A stretch of 22,343 nucleotides of DNA from Oehlia diaphana (lineage: Eukaryota; Glomeromycota; Glomeromycetes; Glomerales; Glomeraceae): assembly GCA_003833135.1 (NCBI GenBank), contig QZLH01000057.1, forward strand, positions 98,674 through 121,016. Direction: 5' to 3'. Below are positions 1 through 9,270 of this stretch, one piece after another. Every line of letters starts with the position of its first letter. Position 1 is the first letter of the stretch. A program made the translations under genes and the position numbers. The notes beneath the pieces are model-generated. The model was given only the letters and a program-made list of their open reading frames with translations. It ran no database searches and was not told where the DNA came from.

Positions 1-90
1 ATGGATGAAAATTTCTTAAATTGTACGCAAATCAAAACTTTACTCCGTCTAATTCCACTATGATGGCGACGCATCTGTGTACCCTACCCC

Positions 91-113
91 TGTATGTATA
101 TTTCTGGGTCCTT
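91..113 (+). repeat. Short dispersed repeat fragment
   Basis: The stretch 'tgtatatttctgggtcctt' recurs at 14601-14621 as 'tgtatatttcggggtcctt' with one difference. It looks like the end of a dispersed element whose fuller copy is at 14538-14621. It lies just outside the large inverted repeat arm. Confidence 0.45.
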
Positions 114-114
114 C

Positions 115-2353
115 CTAAATATCTTAAAAATCAACTTCTTGTACGGAATAAATTGTACGGAATAAATTCCTGAAATGTCAGCTAATCTTTCATTAATTAT
201 AGCTTAAACTTTTACAAGATAATTCGTACGCTAAAAAGACGGGGAGAATCGACTCGATCGCTCGCTCCACTTAAATTTATTGTTATTTAAATATCATATA
301 GAAATAAAGAAATCATCTAATTTGTTTAACAAAAAAAAAAGCAAATATTTATTAATTTATAAATCTTACAAAGATTAGGATAAGTAAGTAAATAATCGAC
401 TACTTACGAGAAAGAGCAACCAAATAAAAATGAAAAAATGAAATATTTTTTTTCCTTTTCCAATTTTTTTCTACCGAAAGCATTCACTATATGATATCAA
501 CACCTTTGAAAAGGTTGACCAGTATAACAATGATTCGAACTCTATGCTTGAAAATAAATTGCCAATACTAATAAAGTTATACGCGTGATCGCTTTTCCTT
601 CTCGCGGGAGCATGGACAATCATAAAGTTTGATATTCGTTTCGTCCTTCCTACATAAATAAACGCATTTTGATGTTTTGGTAAACAGCCTAACTTTTCCT
701 CTTCCTTTATCAATTTCAGAATCAAATTTTTGCTCAATTTTCTTGGTACTTTCGCCATCCCGGATTTTTCGCGGCAATTGTTTCCATCTAACTTATCGCT
801 AAGAAAGTTGATGATTTCGGTAAAGATTACCCTCAAAATTATCTTTAAATTCGTCTCAGCATTTCTTTCTTTTTTTTTCAACATCAGGTTTTTTTTGGTC
901 AAAAAGCAAGTTTGATGCAATGCTAATTAAGATTCGTTATTATTATCAAATTTGTTTGCCTTGAAACCTCAGTCACAATCTGATTCGATTCAACCATTAA
1001 AATCAGTAGGTTGAAATGCACCAATATATTCTGATGATTCAGCTAGTAATTCTATTACTTTGTGATTCAACTGAAAACTTCTAAATGAACACGTAACTAT
1101 AAAGAATATTTGAAGTTAATATTTATTTTTTTTTAAATTATCTGAACTTTATATTTAATAATAAACTTACTCTGTGAAATGATCGAATAGTTTAATAGTT
1201 CTTCCTCGCCTTCAAAAGATAAAAAAATATTTCTTTACGTTTTCGTACTTCTTTTCCGAATCTTTAATCAATTCTAGTAATTCCGGTGATGCGTCGCAAA
1301 GTCGCATTCTATATTTAATCGATTTAGTAATCAATGGTGTTCATATAATAATCCTTGATCAACTTCGTCAATAAGGAATTTAACGTTCCTTCCACGTCGC
1401 GCGATCAAGAAATAAATAGGTTATACGCTACCCATCAACTCTCATCTCCTTTACTACAAATACAAATCACACCAAACACACTTTATTTTAGCTTAATCAA
1501 TAAGGAACTTCACGTTCCATTCATATTACGCATATTACGCATATTACGTATATTACGTGACCAAGAAATAACTTATATCCTTGAATAGTTAATTCAAAAT
1601 AAAAATAGTGTAACACCTATTCATACAAGTTTTCCTTCAGTTCTCATGACAGTTGTTTCCTCCTTAAGGATTTTGAATATTGCATGATTTTGGCAAGCGT
1701 TTGGATTACTTCAGCGAAATCGATTTATTTCTTCTTCCGTTTCTGCCTTGTCGACGCTTAGACCCTTCGCCCGGTGTTTCTTCTCGAAACCTCTGTTGCT
1801 TTTGTTTGTTTGACTTGATGGGTAATGATTTGCTAGTCGACTTATTGGTCTTGCCACTTGCCTAGTCATTCTAAAAGTGGTCATAGCATCCTATGACAAG
1901 GAACCACAATAGGCTTTTTACTAATAATAACATCAATTCTTCCTGCGAGAAAATTAAATAAAATCAGAATACTTACTGGTTAATGTGTTGATATGAAATC
2001 ATCATAAATGCAAAAAAAAAGTATTCAATTACCATACGTATTTTCATACAATTGGGGAAATAGTCTTATTAAATAGCTATCATCATTTACCTCTTAAAAT
2101 ATTATAATAATATTAATAAATTAAATATTGTTTAAAAAAATAAATAGAGTCCTTCAATATCTGCCTTTCATTATGATTTAAAAATTACCTTAAATTTGAT
2201 GTAAGAAGTTCTATATGTTTTAGCATAATCTCAACGATCCATCATTGCGATTTAGAAAACTAATATCGTGCCAAATGTTAAGAAATGAGCGCCAGTCACA
2301 ACATATCTTGCTAACTTCTTAGTACCACTGAACCAATTTGTTCAAAGATTGAT
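115..2353. repeat. Left arm of large inverted duplication
   Basis: Read as reverse complement, this arm matches 8040-10490. Anchors seen by eye: 1682-1890 against about 8530-8755 (coding-like, roughly 90 percent or better over the part compared), 961-1090 against 9541-9720, 471-700 against 9880-10080, and 2210-2350 against 8040-8210. The outer end is near 115-180, where 'ggaataaattcctgaaat' mirrors 'atttcaggaatttattcc' at 10427-10444. The inner end is abrupt at about 2353. Relative to the right arm it lacks about 190 bp (right 8879-9065), about 180 bp (right 10148-10328) and a short piece of exon 2. It carries about 90 bp and 55 bp near 655-820 that the right arm lacks, and an expanded 9-bp array (attacgcat, four near copies, 1521-1561). 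Confidence 0.88.
471..2353 (-). pseudogene. 5'-truncated inverted copy of the same gene
   Basis: This is the minus-strand counterpart of 7950-10032, cut off inside exon 2 at about 2353. Exon 2 remains at 2199-2353 with a frameshift (one T lost where the right copy has 'gtttgtgac') and a deletion. The next intron is 1943-2198, ending CGCAG. Exon 3 (about 1605-1942) keeps the block ending 'VIQTLAKIMQYSKSLRRKQL'. The exon 4 equivalent is missing. The exon 5 equivalent, starting near 1307, reads MRLCDASPELLELIKDSEKK. The last exon contains a 149-codon open frame (920 down to 471) that preserves segments the right copy has lost, including a stretch with GCLPKHQNAFIYVGR before the shared HAPARRK block. 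A one-base insertion in 'gattttaatgg' breaks the exon 6 frame. Decay differs from the right copy, so the two have been separate for some time. Confidence 0.72.
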
Positions 2354-2402
2354 TATAAATGTGTAAATATAACATATGGGTAATTAATCTTGAAATATAT
2401 TA

Positions 2403-2538
2403 TTTACATCTTGCATGTAAAAACTGATCTAGTTCCGCTTGATGGATAAATGCTCAGTCCCACTTCACCCGCAAAAACTTTTTGCCACGCACAACATTTT
2501 CAGGAAAGAAAGGATGATCAAGTAGGGACGTGATTATT
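2403..2538 (-). pseudogene. Minus-strand coding relic, family unknown
   Basis: The minus strand is open over 45 codons except for one TGA (plus-strand 2454-2456). It begins with a block reading LLDHPFFPENVVRGKKFLRV and, after the TGA, continues in the same frame with AFIHQAELDQFLHARCK before a TAA at 2400-2402. The amino-acid mix (Pro, Arg, Trp, His) is unlike the Lys/Asn/Ile/Phe bias of random AT-rich frames here. It begins just inside the left arm's inner edge, so it belongs to the loop. The opposite strand also has a 27-codon ORF (2450-2533), so strand is not certain. Confidence 0.35.
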
Positions 2539-2539
2539 C

Positions 2540-2890
2540 ATATCTTATATATCGGTTGATATTTTCGGTTATCATTAAGATATTCGGCACAATCACTTTA
2601 ATTTAGGTTTTGGCATATAATTCCTGTCCATCATCATATTATACTGTGCCTAAAGTTTTAATATATTAATTAGAACATGTACGTTAACTAAATAAATATT
2701 AATACATAATTAAAATCTACAAACTTTAAAAAGAGTTGAGCAAAGGTTGCGAACTTGTCGTGGTATTTAGAGGAGAATAATGAAGCTAGGAATATTTGTT
2801 AATCGAAGATTGTTAATAGAATGAACTAGTGTGTTATTTAATCAATGATTTTTTTTTTACGTACTTTAAGAGTTCAAATATTCTAGATAC
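2540..2890. other. AT-rich spacer
   Basis: No convincing coding, RNA or repeat signal is seen. The stretch is AT-rich with scattered stops in all frames. Confidence 0.6.
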
Positions 2891-3019
2891 ATGTTTCCAC
2901 GCCCAGACATCGTAGGCGAGTTAACTGCGGATGAAATCCATAAGTCGTTATGTGACATAATCCACAAAACGGGAGTTCAAATCATCAATTCCAATAGATT
3001 TTTAGTATTTGATATTTGA
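2891..3019 (+). CDS. Small ORF or isolated exon, 42 codons
   Basis: ATG at 2891 opens a frame ending TGA at 3017-3019. It begins MFPRPDIVGELTADEIHKSL and ends NRFLVFDI. The composition (Pro, Asp, Glu, Gly, Thr, Cys) and GC content are well above the surrounding spacer, as expected of coding DNA. The frame is open upstream only to a TAA eight codons before the ATG. No domain is recognised. It could be a real microprotein, a retained exon of a lost gene, or chance. Confidence 0.35.
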   Translation: MFPRPDIVGELTADEIHKSLCDIIHKTGVQIINSNRFLVFDI

Positions 3020-3080
3020 GAACTGAAAGTTTAATTGAATTAAATATTAATAAAAAATTTTACCAATTTTGATTTATTTG

Positions 3081-3185
3081 GGATCAGAAGGTAAATGATC
3101 AGAAGGTAAAGGATCAGAAAGTAAAGGATTAGAAGATAAAGGGTCAGAAGAGGATCAGAAGAGGATCAGAAGATAAGGTAAAGAA
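3081..3185. repeat. Minisatellite, about 15-bp unit
   Basis: Degenerate tandem copies of a purine-rich unit close to 'ggatcagaaggtaaa' (variants ggatcagaaagtaaa, ggattagaagataaa, and a shortened ggatcagaaga pair). Purines dominate the plus strand throughout. Confidence 0.8.
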
Positions 3186-4396
3186 TTACAAGATTGAGTC
3201 GGTATTACCTGGCATTACCTGCTATACCAATCCCAATCACTGTCAGTGAGTTCATATATTGTATATATATTATGATCCGGTGATATAATAAATATGATAG
3301 ATATAAAGCGTATAAAGAAAAATAACTAAATATAATTGTAATGCGTATTCTCAAACTTCTTTATCAAACGATCACTAGAAAGAGCAAATTGAGTCTCCGA
3401 TATATTTAAATCCTAAAAATAATAATAAAATAAAATCCATGTAAATATAAAATAATACCAATCTTGAAATCCTTAATAAAATATTTACCCCGCTTTATCA
3501 CAATTGAATATCAAAATTACTAATTCATATCTTTTCTAATTTTCGATTAGTTTCTTTTAAGCTTCATTATTGAGAAGTACTTTTTTATATGCAAAAAAAT
3601 TGATAAAGTAAATTCGGTCCAAAAATCAAAATATCATGACTAAGCTATCGGGGATAAAACGGGTTTCACTCTTTTTTTTTTTAAAAAAAAAACCGGATAA
3701 AAGAATGTCGGTAAATTGAGATATTTCTTTTGCAAATACTGTTCACTGTTGATCATATATATATATATATATGTATATATATACTATCACTTGTCAAATA
3801 TTAGGATAAAATATTAGAGTTCAAATATCGTCATGATAACGAACTGTTTTAGAGAATCTGCATACATACACCTGCATATTTTGTACAAGAAAAGCTTAGC
3901 TGTCAGAAGATAATTTCTCTAATTGTATGCGAATCTGTGTGACAATTCGCAATTAAAGTTATATTCTCAGAATCGAAAAGAAATTCTTTGAATAAAAGAA
4001 CGTCAATATGCATTAAGGAGTTATCCAAACGGCATAAATCAAGTTTTCGTGTGAAAATATTTTTTTAATGTAGTCCGTAAAGGAATAAATCTTCCTTATC
4101 TAATGCAGGAGAAAATGTTTCACTAAAAAAAAAATAAATGAATAAATGGGGTTATTTGGCCCGTTGCCGCAGCGATATGCATATATATATATATGCAGCA
4201 TAAATTTCAAGAAAAACGCTATATAAAAGTTCTTCACAAACAAACAAACAAATAAATAAACGTTCATACATACATACATATAACATAAATTTTCAAACTC
4301 TATTTTACATTTTTTAAAAAAAAGTGAACTCTCATAATAACATAACGATATTTGTACGACAATATCTTTTATTTATTTATTAAAACAAAAGTGACC
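3186..4396. other. AT-rich spacer with simple repeats
   Basis: No gene is seen. It contains a (TA)n run at about 3755-3782, a palindromic 'atatgcatatatatatatat' tract at about 4173-4196, short caaa/aata and catacata runs at about 4235-4282, and a T-run facing an A-run near 3670-3692. Confidence 0.6.
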
Positions 4397-4586
4397 ATGC
4401 TTGACGAAGCTTTAAAGCGTGAAAAACAATATTGCGCTAATATTTGTTCGCCTAATTTTATTAATGATAAAAAAACTATTATTATGCAAATTAAGCATGA
4501 ATAACAAAATATATTTAGATTAAAATTTTAAGATTTATTAGATGGGTGCTGATGTTACTCATCCTGCTTTGGGTGTTCTTGTTTAA
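4397..4586 (+). pseudogene. Argonaute PIWI-domain fragment, degraded
   Basis: A frame opening at the ATG at 4542 reads MGADVTHPALGVLV then TAA (4584-4586). GADVTHP is the hallmark strand of the Argonaute PIWI domain, carrying the first catalytic Asp of the slicer site. Just upstream, in another frame, 4397-4504 encodes 35 codons starting MLDEALKREKQYCANIC. Its Q-x-C-x-N-x-C pattern is compatible with the conserved Cys/Asn segment that precedes GADVTHP in Argonautes, although the spacing is shorter than usual and two stops intervene. No PAZ domain, later catalytic Asp/His, or C-terminus is seen nearby. I read this as a dead scrap of one Argonaute copy. The heptapeptide match is what the sequence shows; the upstream assignment is inference. 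Confidence 0.5.
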
Positions 4587-4803
4587 CAGTTAAGAATTTT
4601 GCTTTAGAAATCGCGATTCACTAATAATTTATTATACTTAAACTTCCTTGTAGTTTTAGTCTCCACAATTTTTTTTTTTTACTAATTAACCTCCAATGTA
4701 TTAAAATATGTATTGTACAAATTAATTATGAGATCGATAGTGATGATAAAATAAATAAACAATTTTTTTTATCCGAAAACCAGAAGAATATAAACAGTTA
4801 TCT

Positions 4804-4894
4804 ATGCTTTTTAATGTCCTTCTTAGTACTACTTATAGATCATTTTCGACCCAGCAACCAAATTGGCGTCATATGTCTAGTTTGGTTTTGAAAG
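4804..4894 (+). CDS. Possible first exon with mitochondrial-presequence-like N-terminus
   Basis: The ATG at 4804 opens 30 codons beginning MLFNVLLSTTYRSFSTQQ and ending ...LVLK plus one base, directly followed by a consensus 5' splice site (AAAG|GTAAGT, GT at 4895). The N-terminus is rich in Ser/Thr, Arg and Leu and has almost no acidic residues, as in mitochondrial targeting peptides. A 'tataaac' motif lies about 15 bases upstream, too close for a standard TATA box. I find no following exon in the purine-rich 300 bp downstream, so the gene is probably truncated or its next exon is not recognisable. Confidence 0.35.
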
Positions 4895-4899
4895 GTAAG

Positions 4900-5575
4900 T
4901 GAAAAAGAGGCAAAGAACGAAAGAAAAATAAAAAATAAATGAGTGTGATTATTGATAATGAACGTAAAAGAATGTAAAGGGTATTCAAGATAAAAGGGAA
5001 TAGTGTAATTTTTAAAAGGAACTAAAGAATGTAAAGAATGTAGAGTGTTCGAGATGGCAAGGTAAAAGGATATGGAAGAACTGATTAAAAAGGAGGAAGG
5101 GAATAGTAAGAAAGGAAAGAAAACAAAACTAGACGGATAAGGTTAGAGAAAGGATTAAAGTTAAGTAGGATTGCTAGGGTCAGTTAGAAGAATTAATGAG
5201 AGTATGCATGTGGATATACCAATAGTTTATGGTATTCTAAGTTGGAATTGTTAATAATATATTCTGAATGTGGGAATGAATAAATGAACATTGTAAATGG
5301 ATTTTTTCTTTCATGTATGAATAATTGTGAATCGATTACTATAAATTGTATTATGAGATACATTTTTTTTTTAGTAAAAAAAAAATTCGCATTTTCGTAA
5401 AGGCCCAGAGCCTTTTTTATATATAAAAAAAAAAATTTTTTTTTTGTCAATCACGGGAAGTAAAAAAAAAATTGTCGCGTAATTATCGAATCAAAAAAAA
5501 AGTAGTATGCTACGTAAGCTACGTAAGATGTTACACGGTATATATTTCAGACCAACTTGAGATACAGTAATTACC
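4900..5575. other. Purine-rich spacer and homopolymer palindrome
   Basis: From 4905 to 5200 the plus strand is strongly purine-rich with repeated 'aaagaatgtaaag'-like pieces. From about 5360 to 5480 there are long A and T runs, including an A-run directly followed by a T-run near 5428-5446 that can fold on itself. 'gctacgtaa' is directly repeated at about 5509-5527. No coding region is supported. Confidence 0.5.
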
Positions 5576-6593
5576 GAATACTGACCCCTTTTTTTATGTA
5601 ACACAAAGTCAATTGAGTTTAATTACTGATTTAAATCCTAAATCAAATGCGTGAACTCATCAGTGAACTTATGGAAGAATTACAAGAATAAAAATAGATA
5701 AAACGCGTGGATAAAGTCCGAAATTTCGTAATCTCCTAAATTATTGATTAATATCACCGAATTGCGAACGAATTTACTCAACATTTTTTTTGTTGCGATA
5801 TTACGATACTAAACTTGTGACGTAAGTTTAAAGAACTTTTAATAGAGAAATTTCAATTACGATTAATAAAATATTAAAAATATATAATCAAATGATTAAT
5901 CTTTATGGCGCAAACATATGATGCAAAACATAACAGGAATGTATTTACAAAGCATCGTGAGAGCTTTTTTAAATGACAATTATTAAACAATTTTTAATGT
6001 ATGTTACATCAATGCATATTGGCGTTTCAGAATTGGCTTGCGATATGTTATCATTTGTTTAATTTATTTAAAATAGACTGAACTAATTAAAATTAAGTTA
6101 AATTAAATAAATAAAAAATTAAATTAAATAAAATATGAACAAATTTAGATAAATTACATTTCAGATTGATTTTACGTGTTTATTAATATCACGCCAATAC
6201 TTGTACTGGTATAGGTTTAACCAAAAAGAAGTTAGTATGCAGTGTTATCATAAAGAAAGATTCTATTGGGTTTTGATATTGCTGATGTAGGAAAAATTTC
6301 CAATTTGAAAGACAATAACGAAAATCATGTTCGAGTTGGCTGATTGCTACTTACATAAACATTTAACGACCTTGCTTCCCTTTAAAAAAACAAAACTATA
6401 ATTAAAAATATTACATTTAACACACAAATTATTAATTATTCATACATACTGTATTTCGCCTTTTACTCTGAAACAAAAAGAAACATTTTATTATTTTTTT
6501 TTAAATACTACTCACTACTCACTGCTCACAAAGAACTTAAAAAGGGACCGTAGAATAATTTGACCTTGAAGCGAGCGAGAGGTATGTTTATAA
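5576..6593. other. AT-rich spacer with dispersed-repeat fragments
   Basis: The segment 6001-6027 ('atgttaca...aatgcatattggcgttt') matches 14538-14575, and 'tgacccctttttttatgta' near 5580-5599 resembles 14586-14605. These appear to be scattered parts of one dispersed repeat. A 29-codon open frame at 6254-6343 (starts RKILLGFDIADVGKI) looks mildly coding but is too short to call. Confidence 0.4.
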
Positions 6594-6645
6594 ACTCAAT
6601 TCAATGAAGAAAGTGATGAAGATACCGCATTATCGCACGGTTTAT

Positions 6646-6945
6646 CGCGAAATTTAGGACAGGTTCTTCCTTACGATGAATTCATCCTTAAGACAGTTAC
6701 GGAATTTAGGACAAATCCTTCTTCCTTAGGATGAATTCTTCCTACTAAATTAGAAAAATAATAGGAGAATTCTTCCTTCCAAATTAGAATAGGAGAATTC
6801 TCTCATGTAAATTAGATTATTCTCCCTTCTAGGTTAGAATGGGAGAATTCTCCCATATAAATTAGAATAGGGAGAATTCTCCCTTCCAAATTAGAGTATG
6901 TCTTAATATTAACTTAGGAGAATTCTTCCCTCTAAATTAGAATAA
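6646..6945. repeat. Degenerate tandem repeat with GAATTC core
   Basis: Repeated copies of a roughly 28-30 bp unit resembling 'ggagaattcttccttccaa' followed by 'attagaat'. The core 'ggagaattctccc' is itself palindromic, so single strands can form many small hairpins. The left part overlaps an open frame (6594-6734) that might be decayed coding sequence. Confidence 0.75.
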
Positions 6946-7495
6946 ACATTGAAAAATTATATTATTTTCCCCTATTAGGAGTAGAAATTATCTTATTTTC
7001 TTAGTTAGGCCGTTCAAACACGATTGTTTGTTTAACGTACCCACCCCACCAGACCACCTCTATTTTTTTATTTTCAGAAAAACTAATCACAATTCTGAAA
7101 CAATATTAAATAAAATTTTTTCTTATGAAACCATATAATAAATTTTTTCGTGCATATCTTTTAAAACGTTCGAGTTCTTGTTATATTAGAGCGCTTTGTG
7201 CTCTTTTCTTAGTTATTATCATTGATTCGTTTTCAAATTTGGTGTTTTTTCGATTAAGTCGTATATGATTTTGAGCGATATAGAGTAGATTTTTTTGAAG
7301 CAGAAGTTTGAGCTATTGTAATCAGCGAGTTCTTTCGTCTGAATCCCGGCTGAATTAGAATTAATTATTATAATTAAGAATAATTAGTCAAAAACCTTAT
7401 AACTTACATATTGTACATAATTTTAAAATAGCTAATTTTAAAAATGTGACACAAAGCACGTGGAGAAAAAACCGGTTATCAGATTGGCATTCATA
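6946..7495. other. AT-rich spacer upstream of the right gene copy
   Basis: No gene is seen. A short GC-richer patch 'acgtacccaccccaccagac' lies at 7037-7056. No convincing open frame or RNA fold is seen. Confidence 0.5.
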
Positions 7496-7499
7496 TTTA

Positions 7500-7646
7500 A
7501 CCCTCTAAATGCACCCTTTGAGCGTGTACTTAGAGAGAGAACTTTTATATAATACCTTTATACTTGGGAGTTGGGACTGAGTAAGAGGGTTTATTAGAAA
7601 AAAAATATGTAATGCGTGCATTTAGAGAGTGCACTTAGAGAGAGTT
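7500..7646. repeat. Inverted/direct cluster of TGCA(T/C)TTAGAGAG motifs
   Basis: One inverted copy ('ctctaaatgcac', about 7503-7514) faces 'gtgtacttagagagag' at about 7527-7541, forming an imperfect hairpin. Two further direct copies, 'tgcatttagagag' and 'tgcacttagagagag', sit at about 7617-7645. The cluster looks like a small inverted-repeat element, and it lies immediately before the ATG at 7677 of the right gene copy. Confidence 0.6.
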
Positions 7647-8812
7647 GACCATATATGTTCTCTCTTTGTCTAAATAATGCCTGAATGCCTCCAAGTCAGA
7701 ATCCATGCCAGAATGGGACTTTTTTTTTATCTAACTTCTCCTATAAATTCTATACGTTGTCACAAATCCCATTGTGAAACCTATTATTTAGTTGGACGAG
7801 AGTATGAAGCATTCGGTAAGTAAAATATCTCTAAATTTATTTATTGATGTTGATTCAAATAATTTAAATTATTTATGAATTATTACTAAAATTTCTCTAT
7901 TAAAAATCCGCAATCCTAATTACCAAATTATATTTTAAACTTATTATAGAAATTACTTCACAGCTTGATCATTTTGAATCGGATAATTCTATTATTGAAA
8001 TATTTAATTCTAACTTTAGCAACAAATACTTTTAACGAACGATTTATAATCAATCTTTGAACAAATTGGTTCAGTGATACCTGTTCAGATCCTAAACATG
8101 CTAAGAAGATAGCAAGATATGTTTGTGACTGGCGCTCATTTCTTAACATTTGGTACGATATTAGTTTTCCAAATCGCAATGATGGATCGTTGAGATTATG
8201 CTGCAACACATAGAACTATTTTAAGGTAATGTTTAAATCATAATGAAAATCAGATATTGAAAGGACTTTTTTAATGGTTTTAAACAATATTTAAGTTATT
8301 AAAATTATTATAATGTTTAATAGGTAAATGATGATAGCTATTTAATAAGACTATTACCCCAATTGAATGAATTCATTCGTATGGTAATTGAATACTTTTT
8401 TTTTGCATTTATAATGATTTCAACATATTAGCCAGAAAGTATTCTGATTTTATTTATATTTTCCCGCAGGAAGAATTGATGTTATTATTAGTAAAAAGCC
8501 TACTGTGAATATATATACTCCTTTACTTCCTTGGCTCCATGTCATAGGATGCTGTGATCACTTTTAGAATGACTGGGCAAGTGACAAGACCAATAAGTCG
8601 ACTAGCAAATCTTCACCCATCAAGTCAAACAAACAAAAGCAACAGAGGTTTCAAGAAGAAACACCGGACGAAGGGTCTAAGCGTCGAACAAGGCAGGACG
8701 GAAGAAGAAATAATTCGATTTCGCTGAAGTAATCCAAATGCTTGCCAAAATCATGCAATATTCAAAATCCTTAAGGAGTAAACAACTGGCATTTGAGAAT
8801 GAAGAAAAACTT

Positions 8813-8899
8813 GTATGAATAGGTGTTATTACTATTTTTATTCTAATTTTAACTATTCAAGGATATCAGTTATTTCTATACTCTGCTGAATCTTTCCAG
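8813..8899 (+). other. Intron in right gene copy
   Basis: It starts GTATGA and ends CTTTCCAG, with 'ctgctgaat' about 10 bases before the acceptor as a possible branch site. It separates a block ending AFENEEKL from a Ser/Asn-rich block containing TPRQGAVSSMMTSSASSPYD. The left copy keeps the GTATGA donor but lacks the acceptor and following exon. Confidence 0.55.
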
Positions 8900-9065
8900 C
8901 TACACCGAGACAAGGCGCAGTGTCTTCAATGATGACATCATCTGCTTCTTCTCCTTATGATCCAGCAAACCCAGACGGACAAAGTGCAAACACATCTAAT
9001 GAACGTGATCCGATTTTAGATAATAATAGTATTATGGGAAATAATTCTGGAAGTGGAATATCAGT

Positions 9066-9270
9066 GGTCACTTTTTATACGTAATATGTGTAATATGGAT
9101 GGAACGTGAAAATCTTTATTGATGAAGTCAAAATAAAGTGTGTTTGGTGCGATTTGTATTTGTAGTTAAAGAAGATGGGAATTGATGAGTAACGTATAAC
9201 CTATTTATTTCTTGATCACGCGATTGCAGAAGGAACGTTAAATTCTTTATTGACGAAGTTGATCAAGGAT
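9066..9270 (+). repeat. Imperfect direct repeat inside the right gene copy
   Basis: 'ggaacgtgaaaatctttattgatgaag' style sequence at about 9099-9125 recurs as 'ggaacgttaaattctttattgacgaag' at about 9233-9259. The left arm has the same pair (about 1360-1390 and 1495-1520). Each copy is preceded by a 'ttatttcttg(a/g)tcacg'-like segment, although in the right arm the first is interrupted by 8879-9065. Confidence 0.55.

Noticed and set aside
577..915. 66-codon minus and 61-codon plus ORFs
   Set aside because: Both overlap the 149-codon minus frame, which is the one supported by similarity to the right arm's last exon. The 66-codon frame partly reflects a possible frameshift.
1355..1865. Plus-strand ORFs of 77 and 61 codons in the left arm
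   Set aside because: They are antisense shadows of the minus-strand pseudogene; the matching right-arm sequence is coding-like only in the other orientation.
5193..5450. 85-codon minus ORF
   Set aside because: Half of it is poly-Lys/Phe from homopolymer runs, with no coding-like composition.
5905..5976. 23-codon ORF starting MAQTYDAKHN
   Set aside because: Too short and without any supporting splice site or repeat evidence.
6254..6734. Two open stretches (6254-6343 and 6594-6734) with mild coding look
   Set aside because: No start, splice or similarity support, and the second merges into the GAATTC tandem repeat.
7958..8209. 83-codon minus-strand ORF
   Set aside because: The plus strand here reads clearly as exon 2 of the right gene copy and joins exon 1 in phase, so the minus frame is a shadow.
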